From Leifsonia sp. EB41 (GTDB taxonomy: Bacteria; Actinomycetota; Actinomycetes; Actinomycetales; Microbacteriaceae): a stretch of DNA of 64,000 bases. Location: NCBI RefSeq assembly GCF_041262565.1, contig NZ_JBGCCJ010000001.1, forward strand, positions 2,294,001 through 2,358,000, written 5' to 3'. Below, one piece after another: positions 58,342-64,000 of the stretch (its first letter is position 1; each line of letters begins with the position of its first letter). A model generated the notes under the pieces. It was given only the letters and a program-made list of their open reading frames with translations. It ran no database searches and was not told the origin of the DNA. A program made the position numbers and the translations under genes.

Positions 58342-59693
58342 ACAACACCGACTCCCAGGACCTGCAGGGCCTGGCCGACGGCGCCGCCATCGGCGACGTG
58401 AACCTGGCCCAGTTCGAGCGCGCGCAGCGCGTGATCCCCGGCGGCGTGAACTCCCCGGTCCGCGCCTTCCGCTCGGTCGGCGGCACGCCGCGCTTCATGG
58501 TGTCGGCACACGGGCCCTACATCGTGGACGCGGAGGGGCGCGAGTACGTCGACCTGGTCGCGTCATGGGGTCCGGCGATCCTCGGCCACGCGCACCCGGC
58601 CGTGATCGACGCCGTGCAGGCGGCCGCCGCGCGCGGGCTCTCGTTCGGCGCCTCGACACCGGCCGAGACCGAGCTGGCGGAGGCCGTGCTCAGGCGGGTG
58701 CCGTTCATCGACAAGCTGCGGCTCGTCTCCACCGGCACCGAGGCGACCATGACCGCGATCCGCCTGGCGCGCGGCTTCACGGGCCGTCCGCTGCTGATCA
58801 AGTTCGCCGGGCACTACCACGGCCACTCCGACAGCCTCCTCGCCGAGGCCGGCTCTGGGCTCGCGACGCTGTCGCTGCCCGGCTCCGCCGGCGTCACCGA
58901 GGCCACCGCCGCGCAGACCCTGGTCCTCCCGTACAACGATCTGGACGCCGTGCGCGCCGCCTTCGAGGCGAACGGTCCGGACATCGCGGCCGTCATCACC
59001 GAGGCCGCGGCCGCGAACATGGGCGTCGTCGCCCCCGACGAAGGCTTCAACGCCGCGCTGACCGACCTCGCCCACGAGTACGGCGCGCTGCTCATCCTCG
59101 ACGAGGTGCTCACCGGCTTCCGCGTGAGCGATGCGGGCTACTGGGGTCTGGATCGCGGCTACACGCCCGATCTGGTCACCTTCGGCAAGGTCATCGGCGG
59201 CGGGATGCCGCTGGCGGCCGTCGGTGGACGCGCGGAGCTGATGGACTTCCTCGCACCGACCGGCCCGGTCTACCAGGCGGGCACCCTCTCGGGGAACCCG
59301 GTCGCGGTCGCCGCGGGCCTCGCCACGCTGGCCCACGCCGACGAGGCCGTCTACGACCGGCTGGACGTCGTGGCCGAGACGCTGTCGGCCGCGGTCTCGG
59401 ATGCGCTGGCCGCGGAGGGTGTCGCCCACCGCGTTCAGCGTGCGGGCAACCTGTTCAGCTTCGTCTTCGGCGACTTCGCGGCCGCTCCGCGGACCTACGC
59501 CGAGGTGCTGTCGCAGGAGGCGTTCCGCTACCGGCCGTTCTTCCACGCGATGCTCGACGCGGGCGTCTCACTGCCGCCGAGCGTCTTCGAGGCCTGGTTC
59601 GTCACCGCCGCCCACGACGACACCGCCGTCGCGCGCATCCTCGACGCCCTCCCCGCCGCCGCCCGCGCCGCCGCCCAAGCCACCCCGGCCTGA
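58338..59693 (+). CDS. hemL: Glutamate-1-semialdehyde 2,1-aminomutase
   Basis: A 451-residue PLP enzyme. [19 protein letters not shown] starts it, [20 protein letters not shown] and [19 protein letters not shown] follow, [20 protein letters not shown] has the PLP Asp, and [20 protein letters not shown] the Schiff-base Lys. It makes 5-aminolevulinate from the product of HemA. ATG 58338 overlaps the hemB stop; an in-frame ATG at 58329 is also possible. It is the last gene of the cluster, followed by a palindrome. Confidence 0.95.
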   Translation: MNNTDSQDLQGLADGAAIGDVNLAQFERAQRVIPGGVNSPVRAFRSVGGTPRFMVSAHGPYIVDAEGREYVDLVASWGPAILGHAHPAVIDAVQAAAARGLSFGASTPAETELAEAVLRRVPFIDKLRLVSTGTEATMTAIRLARGFTGRPLLIKFAGHYHGHSDSLLAEAGSGLATLSLPGSAGVTEATAAQTLVLPYNDLDAVRAAFEANGPDIAAVITEAAAANMGVVAPDEGFNAALTDLAHEYGALLILDEVLTGFRVSDAGYWGLDRGYTPDLVTFGKVIGGGMPLAAVGGRAELMDFLAPTGPVYQAGTLSGNPVAVAAGLATLAHADEAVYDRLDVVAETLSAAVSDALAAEGVAHRVQRAGNLFSFVFGDFAAAPRTYAEVLSQEAFRYRPFFHAMLDAGVSLPPSVFEAWFVTAAHDDTAVARILDALPAAARAAAQATPA

Positions 59694-59700
59694 CCTCACT

Positions 59701-59758
59701 CGAGACGTGAGTAATCGCGGGAATCCAATCGCGGATTCCCACGATTACTCACGTCTCG
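59701..59758. repeat. 58-bp palindromic element, copy 2; also a likely terminator
   Basis: The 26-bp arms 59701-59726 and 59733-59758 pair with one mismatch around a 6-nt loop. It fills the convergent gap between hemL and a small gene. It is the same element as 24431-24488: CGARACGTGAG at the outer end, CGCGGGAATC towards the loop. Confidence 0.88.
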
Positions 59759-59995
59759 TCAGGTGTCGGCGGGGGAGGGGGTGCGGGAGAGGGATTCGAC
59801 GTAGGTGTAGGTGGCCGAACTCGGCCAGCCGTCGGCGTCGAGGAGCGCGTAGACGTCGAAGTTGAGCTCCCCGCCGCCACCAGCCGCGCGCCGCAACGTC
59901 CGCGGCGGGATGTCCGACGACGCCCGCACGGTCACCGTCTGCGGGTCGACGCCCGAACGGAGAAGGCGGGCGTGGAAGGTGGTGGTTCGGGTCAC
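59759..59995 (-). CDS. Small hypothetical protein
   Basis: A 78-residue protein from GTG 59993-59995, with AAGGTGG about 4 nt upstream. It reads as strands and turns without membrane or signal segment: TTFHARLLRSGVDPQTVTVR, GELNFDVYALLDADGWPSSA, TYTYVESLSR. No family was recognised. Its stop codon touches the palindromic element. Codon pattern and ribosome site suggest a real gene, though it is short. Confidence 0.5.
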   Translation of the reverse strand: MTRTTTFHARLLRSGVDPQTVTVRASSDIPPRTLRRAAGGGGELNFDVYALLDADGWPSSATYTYVESLSRTPSPADT

Positions 59996-60033
59996 CGGTC
60001 CACCTTCTCACACCCGCCCAGAGGGCTGTCCGC

Positions 60034-61287
60034 CTAGGCTTGCCCGTGCGATTCGCGCGAGCGGCGGGACAGCGAGTCGATGATCACGGCCAGCAGAAGC
60101 ACCGCTCCGGTGATCATGAAGCGGTACGACGAGTCGAGGTTCATCAGCGTCAGACCGTTCGAGATGGACTGGATGACCAGGATGCCGAGCAGCGCCGACC
60201 ACGCCGACCCGCGTCCGCCGAAGAGGCTCGTACCGCCGATGACGGCCGCAGCGATCGCGTTCAGGTTCGTGTCGGTGCCGCCCGATCCGGCGCTCACCGA
60301 CGCGAGTCGCGCAGCGGCGAGCAGGCCGCCGATCGCCGCGAACGTCGAACACAGGATGAACACGCTGATGAACACCCGGTTCACCTTGATACCGGCACGT
60401 CGTGCGGCCTCCACCGAACCTCCGACGGCGAAGACCGAACGGCCCCACTTCGTGCGCGTCAGGAAGAAGTTCATGATGATGACGAGCACGACGAAGAACA
60501 GGAACATCGCTCCGGTGCCGCGGTCCGTCGAGAGGTACCAGACGGCGATGCACAGGCCGATCAGGAGCAGTCCCGCCTTGATCAGGACGACGGCCATCGA
60601 CCCCTCGGACAGCCCGGCGTTGCGACGGCGGACGTTGCGGCGCCAGTCGGACCAGAACATCGAGCCCGCGGCGATGACCGCCAGCGCGTACGCCGCCCAC
60701 GGCGGGAGGAACGTCTGCTGGGCGAAGTTGACGATCCACGAGTTGTAGGGGATGTTGATCGAGCTGTTCGGTCCGAGGATCCAGAGCTGCACGCCCAGGA
60801 AGCCCAGCAGACCGGCCAGCGTGATCACGAAGCTCGGCACGCCGAACCGGGTGAAGAGCTGGCCGTACAGGAAGCCGATCGCCGCGCCCGCCAGGATGGC
60901 GACGATCACGGTGAGCGCCAGCGGCCAGTGCAGCTGCGTGAATCCGACGCCGAGGATGGCCGCGGACACACCGCTCACCGAGCCCACCGACAGGTCGATC
61001 TGACCCAGCAGCAGCACGAGCACGATGCCGATGGAGATGGTCCCGATCGCCGCGCACTGCAGTGTCAGGTTGACCAGGTTGTTGGCGCTGAGGAAGTTCG
61101 GGTTGAGGATCTGGAAGACCACCCAGATCACGACGAGCCCGACGACGACCGGCAGGGAGCCGAGGTCGCCGCCGCGCACACGGCGCCCGAAGGCGCGGAC
61201 CGCGCCGCCGAGCCCCTCCTCGCGGATGAGCCGCTCGTCCTGGAGGTCGGCCGCGACCTGGGCCGGAGTCTCTGGTGCCTTGGTCAT
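60034..61287 (-). CDS. xylH: Sugar ABC transporter permease, xylose type
   Basis: A 417-residue membrane protein with about 10 to 12 helices. NNLVNLTLQCAAIGTISIGI and LLGQIDLSVGSVSGVSAAIL form the conserved block of ribose/xylose permeases, and GIKVNRVFISVFILCSTFAA and NLNAIAAAVIGGTSLFGGRG the cytoplasmic loop that meets the ATPase. The length and the extra helices match XylH rather than RbsC. Its ATG shares one base with the ATPase stop. Confidence 0.85.
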   Translation of the reverse strand: MTKAPETPAQVAADLQDERLIREEGLGGAVRAFGRRVRGGDLGSLPVVVGLVVIWVVFQILNPNFLSANNLVNLTLQCAAIGTISIGIVLVLLLGQIDLSVGSVSGVSAAILGVGFTQLHWPLALTVIVAILAGAAIGFLYGQLFTRFGVPSFVITLAGLLGFLGVQLWILGPNSSINIPYNSWIVNFAQQTFLPPWAAYALAVIAAGSMFWSDWRRNVRRRNAGLSEGSMAVVLIKAGLLLIGLCIAVWYLSTDRGTGAMFLFFVVLVIIMNFFLTRTKWGRSVFAVGGSVEAARRAGIKVNRVFISVFILCSTFAAIGGLLAAARLASVSAGSGGTDTNLNAIAAAVIGGTSLFGGRGSAWSALLGILVIQSISNGLTLMNLDSSYRFMITGAVLLLAVIIDSLSRRSRESHGQA

Positions 61288-62129
61288 CAGTCCTGCTTCC
61301 CTTCGCTGTGCTCGACGTGCTCCACGCGTTCCTCGATGCGTTCGGCTCGCTGCGCGACGACGTTATCGGTGGCGCCGGTGATCGCCGAGATGATCTCTTC
61401 GTAACTGACGTCGGGGACGCGGAAGTCCCCGTTGTTGCGGCCGAGGCGCAGCACGGCGACCCGGTCGGCGACGGCTTGGACGTCGGCCATGTTGTGGCTG
61501 ATCAGGATGACCCCGAGCCCGCGTTCGCGCAGCCGCTCGATGAGGTTCAGAACCTCAGCGGTCTGGGCGACGCCGAGGGCCGCAGTCGGCTCGTCGAGGA
61601 TGACGACGCGCGGTTCGCCGATCAGCGAGCGGGCGATCGCGACCGTCTGGCGCTGACCGCCAGAGAGCGACGCGACCGCGATGCGCACCGACGGGATGCG
61701 CGCCGAGAGCTGCCGCAGCAGGCTCCACGACCGCTTCTCCATCTCCTCCTCGTCGAGCGTTCCTCGGGTGACCTCCCGTCCGAGGAAGAGATTGGACACG
61801 ACGTCCAGGTTGTCGCAGAGCGCGAGGTCCTGGAACACCGTGGCGATGCCGAGCCCGCGGGACGCCGACGGCGAGGGGATGTTAACATCCTGTCCGTCGA
61901 ACGTGATCGTTCCGGCGTCCTGCGGGTGCACTCCCGCGAGGATCTTGACCAGGGTCGACTTGCCTGCCCCGTTGTCGCCGACGAGCGCGACGACCTCCCC
62001 CGGGTAGACGTCGAGGTGGATGTCGGTGAGCGCCTGGACGGCACCGAATCCCTTCGACACTCCTCGTAGAGAGAGGATGGGCTCTCGGCTGGACCGCTCC
62101 TGGTCGGTGACCGCGGATTCCATCGTCAC
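61287..62129 (-). CDS. Sugar ABC transporter ATPase, single-domain XylG-like
   Basis: A 280-residue ATPase. VALVGDNGAGKSTLVKILAG is Walker A, VASLSGGQRQTVAIARSLIG the signature, VVILDEPTAALGVAQTAEVL Walker B, and VILISHNMADVQAVADRVAV the switch. Carbohydrate importers of this class usually have two fused ATPase domains of about 500 residues; this protein has only one, so two copies must pair. The GTG at 62129 has AGGAG 6 nt upstream. An acidic Glu/His tail (RIEERVEHVEHSEGKQD) is unusual. Confidence 0.85.
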   Translation of the reverse strand: MTMESAVTDQERSSREPILSLRGVSKGFGAVQALTDIHLDVYPGEVVALVGDNGAGKSTLVKILAGVHPQDAGTITFDGQDVNIPSPSASRGLGIATVFQDLALCDNLDVVSNLFLGREVTRGTLDEEEMEKRSWSLLRQLSARIPSVRIAVASLSGGQRQTVAIARSLIGEPRVVILDEPTAALGVAQTAEVLNLIERLRERGLGVILISHNMADVQAVADRVAVLRLGRNNGDFRVPDVSYEEIISAITGATDNVVAQRAERIEERVEHVEHSEGKQD

Positions 62130-62263
62130 GGCGTTCTCCTTCGGGCCTGACGCGTCGTACGCGTGTAGCTGTCGGTGCTTGGGCTAACTGTATGGCGGAA
62201 CCACCCGGTCCGGGGATGCGGGATTCCGCGCCCCGGGCCGGGTGGCCCCTGGTGGTTCGACGA

Positions 62264-63382
62264 CTACTTGATGCCGTACTTGTCGCACGCCGCCTTGTAG
62301 TCCGCGGTGCAGATCATCGCAGCGGAGTTGGGACCGTAGAACTGGTCCTTCACGACCGTGGACTCGATGTTGTCCGTGGTCACCGCGACCGGGGTCAGCA
62401 GGATGGACGCGATCTTCGCGCCGCCCGCCGTGGCCACCTGAACGGTCTGCTCGGACGGCTTCTGGCCCTTGGTCAGAGCGATGGCGAGCGTCGCCGCCTG
62501 CTCAGCCTCCGGCTTCAGCGCCTTGTAGACCGTCATGTACTGGTCGCCGGCGAGGATCCGCTGGATACCGGCGAGCTCGGCGTCCTGACCGGTGACAGGC
62601 GGGAGCGGGCTCACGTTGGCGGCCTTCATAGCGGCGATCGCGCCGCCGCCCGTGCCGTCGTTGGCGGCGTAGACGCCGGTGATCTTCTTACCGAACTGCG
62701 ACACCTGGCCGGACACCCAGTTCTGGGCCTGGGCCGGGTCCCATCCTGGTGTGTCGTACTCGGCGAGGACCTTGTAGCCGCTGCTGTCGATGACGCTGTG
62801 CGCGCCCTTCTTGAACAGGGTGGCGTTGTTGTCGGTCGGCGAGCCGTTGACCATCAGGATGCCGCTGCCGGACGGGACGCCGTCCTTCTTCAGCTTGTCG
62901 ACCAGCGCGGTCGCCTGGAGCTGTCCCACCTTCTCGTTGTCGAACGAGATGTAGTAGTTGAGGTCCGGGCTGTTGATGAGGCGGTCGTAGGAGATGACCG
63001 GGATGTTCTTGGCCTTGGCCTCTCCGACGATCGACGCGGCGGCCTGCCCGTCGAACGGGTCGAGGACGAGCACCTTGACGCCCTGGGTCAGCATGGACTC
63101 GGCCTGCTGCTGCTGCTTGCTGGCGTCGCCGTCCGCGTTCGCGTACAGGACGGTGCAGCCGGAGCAGAGCGACTTGACCTTCGCCTCGAAGTAGGGCTTG
63201 TCCGCCGCCTCGTAGCGGGCCGTGACGGAGTCGGGGAGGAGGAGACCGATCTTGGCGTTCGCGGCGCCCGACGCGTTGTTCGTAGAGGTGTTGCCGGAAC
63301 CGTTCGAACAGGCTGTGAGGGTGAGTGCTGTGGCCAGGATCGCAGCGGACACCATGACCGCTCTCTTGGTGGCGATCTTCAT
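62264..63382 (-). CDS. xylF: Sugar ABC transporter substrate-binding lipoprotein, xylose type
   Basis: A 372-residue exported protein. VSAAILATALTLTACSNGSG is a lipoprotein signal with lipobox LTAC. The mature part follows the XylF pattern: AKIGLLLPDSVTARYEAADK, VLVLDPFDGQAAASIVGEAK, VISYDRLINSPDLNYYISFD and ITGVYAANDGTGGGAIAAMK, ending near YMTVYKALKPEAEQAA. YDRLI and DNEKVGQ are typical of xylose-binding proteins. It is the first gene of the operon, GGAGGT 6 nt upstream. Ligand assignment to xylose is likely but not proven. Confidence 0.87.
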   Translation of the reverse strand: MKIATKRAVMVSAAILATALTLTACSNGSGNTSTNNASGAANAKIGLLLPDSVTARYEAADKPYFEAKVKSLCSGCTVLYANADGDASKQQQQAESMLTQGVKVLVLDPFDGQAAASIVGEAKAKNIPVISYDRLINSPDLNYYISFDNEKVGQLQATALVDKLKKDGVPSGSGILMVNGSPTDNNATLFKKGAHSVIDSSGYKVLAEYDTPGWDPAQAQNWVSGQVSQFGKKITGVYAANDGTGGGAIAAMKAANVSPLPPVTGQDAELAGIQRILAGDQYMTVYKALKPEAEQAATLAIALTKGQKPSEQTVQVATAGGAKIASILLTPVAVTTDNIESTVVKDQFYGPNSAAMICTADYKAACDKYGIK

Positions 63383-63427
63383 TGAAAAACCTCCGATTCG
63401 AAGCCGCCGACGTTGGCGACTGGGTTG

Positions 63428-63457
63428 AGTGTGTCAGGGGCCGCGGCTTGGCGTCAA
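63428..63457 (-). promoter_or_regulatory. Promoter of the xylose-type ABC operon
   Basis: On the minus strand TTGACG (63452-63457), 18 nt, CACACT (63428-63433). This lies 46 nt before the xylF start and just downstream of the palindrome at 63460-63471. Confidence 0.5.
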
Positions 63458-63459
63458 TA

Positions 63460-63471
63460 CTTGAATTCAAG
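63460..63471. promoter_or_regulatory. Palindrome CTTGAATTCAAG, probable ROK/XylR operator
   Basis: A perfect 12-bp palindrome 2 nt upstream of the -35 box of the xylF operon, in the 148-nt gap after the ROK gene. TTGAATTCAA-like sites are what ROK-family repressors of xylose genes often use, by general knowledge. Confidence 0.5.
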
Positions 63472-63530
63472 CTTTCGATAACGGTTCGTCACGGACGGGG
63501 GTCAACGGGGGACACCGGCTCGTCGCGGTC

Positions 63531-64000
63531 TCAGACGGCGACGCCGCCGCCCGTGATCGAGATGCTGTCGACCGCGTGCGCGACCGCGCCGAGGGTCGCC
63601 GCCCGGACGCCGAGCTGGCCCTGGACGATGTCGGGCATCAGGTCCTCGCTGACGATGATCGAGCGTTCGACCGCATGACGCATCGGGCCGAGCAGCAGCT
63701 CCCCGGCGCGGGCGAGTTCGCCACCGACGACGACCCGCTCCGGGTCGAGGAGGTTGCAGAGGTTGGCTGTGGCGATCCCGATGTGCCGGCCGGCGTCCGC
63801 GATCGCGCGGATGCAGCGGGCGTCGCCGGCCATCGCCTGCAGGACGACGTCGCCCAGCTTCAGGCTGCCGAGGTGGTCGCGCAGCTCGTCGAGGACGGCG
63901 GGGCCCCCGGCGATGGCCTCCAGGCAGCCGCGGTTGCCGCAGCGGCAGAGCGGGCCGTTCTCCCGGATCGTGGTGTGGCCGAACTCGCCGGCCACGCCGT
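63531..64000 (-). CDS. ROK-family protein, N-terminus beyond the window
   Basis: Only the C-terminal 156 or so residues are visible. [14 protein letters not shown] and [16 protein letters not shown] are the ROK signature with the zinc-binding CxCGxxGCxE. [20 protein letters not shown] is the second ROK block. The family includes sugar kinases and XylR/NagC-type repressors that add a helix-turn-helix at the N-terminus, which is not in the window. Standing upstream of a xylose-type importer with a palindrome between them, a XylR-like repressor is the better guess. Confidence 0.82.
   Translation of the reverse strand, partial: GVAGEFGHTTIRENGPLCRCGNRGCLEAIAGGPAVLDELRDHLGSLKLGDVVLQAMAGDARCIRAIADAGRHIGIATANLCNLLDPERVVVGGELARAGELLLGPMRHAVERSIIVSEDLMPDIVQGQLGVRAATLGAVAHAVDSISITGGGVAV

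Overview
The window is 64 kb of very G+C-rich, densely packed chromosome. It fits an actinobacterium, most likely of the Microbacteriaceae and probably Leifsonia-like; that placement is inference from gene content. The supporting signs are the NucS/EndoMS mismatch endonuclease, a one-locus coproporphyrin-type haem pathway (hemE, cgoX, chdC, cpfC), a LAXTG-type sortase substrate, and many leaderless genes. In the leaderless genes a TANNNT -10 hexamer lies 6-7 nt before an ATG or GTG. No rRNA, tRNA, insertion sequence, CRISPR array or prophage was recognised, and no gene-free stretch exceeds 300 bases.

1-5.7 kb: a truncated SnoaL-like gene, a small membrane protein, and a divergent MarR/MFS efflux pair with a palindromic operator. 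Two secreted surface proteins follow; the second has six chaplin-like repeats and a LASTG sorting signal. A ribbon-helix-helix protein closes the block. 5.7-8.5 kb: a three-gene operon (type III PKS, isoprenylcysteine-type methyltransferase, flavoprotein) that looks like the Streptomyces srsABC phenolic-lipid cluster. 8.5-14.4 kb: two divergent operons around a 24-bp palindrome (RidA, IclR, PfkB kinase; DSD/D-threonine-aldolase-like PLP enzyme, KDPG aldolase, N-acyl-D-amino-acid deacylase). Together they spell out a plausible route from an N-acyl-D-aminosugar acid to pyruvate and glyceraldehyde-3-phosphate.

14.4-24.5 kb: a mannitol PTS operon (IIB-like protein, HPr, EI, MtlA, MtlF, MtlD) with its probable PRD-type activator on the other side of a lower-G+C BNR-type secreted protein that looks acquired. 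24.5-35.8 kb: a lipoprotein, the nucS-sseB-HAD group, a lactonase, MFS/LacI with a 28-bp operator, an M20 amidohydrolase, a MATE exporter, an orphan protein with an internal duplication, a frameshifted secreted HNH nuclease, and a Pro-rich membrane protein preceded by a 19-codon ORF. 35.8-43.6 kb: an ABC-2 exporter with a MarR-like regulator, a small membrane protein, an M13 metallopeptidase, a class-A beta-lactamase-like protein without signal peptide, and an epimerase.

43.6-59.7 kb: an MprF-like protein with a degenerate rhomboid-like N-terminus, glyS, a GNAT enzyme and hemA run leftward. The haem cluster hemE-cgoX-(three small envelope genes)-chdC-cpfC-hemC-hemD-hemB-hemL runs rightward. 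Together they supply nearly the whole route from glutamyl-tRNA to haem. 59.7-64 kb: a small hypothetical gene and a xylose-type ABC importer (binding protein, single-domain ATPase, permease). Upstream of it are a palindromic operator and a ROK protein cut by the window end.

Two intergenic hairpins 35 kb apart (24431-24488 and 59701-59758) are copies of one 58-bp palindromic element whose differences partly preserve pairing.
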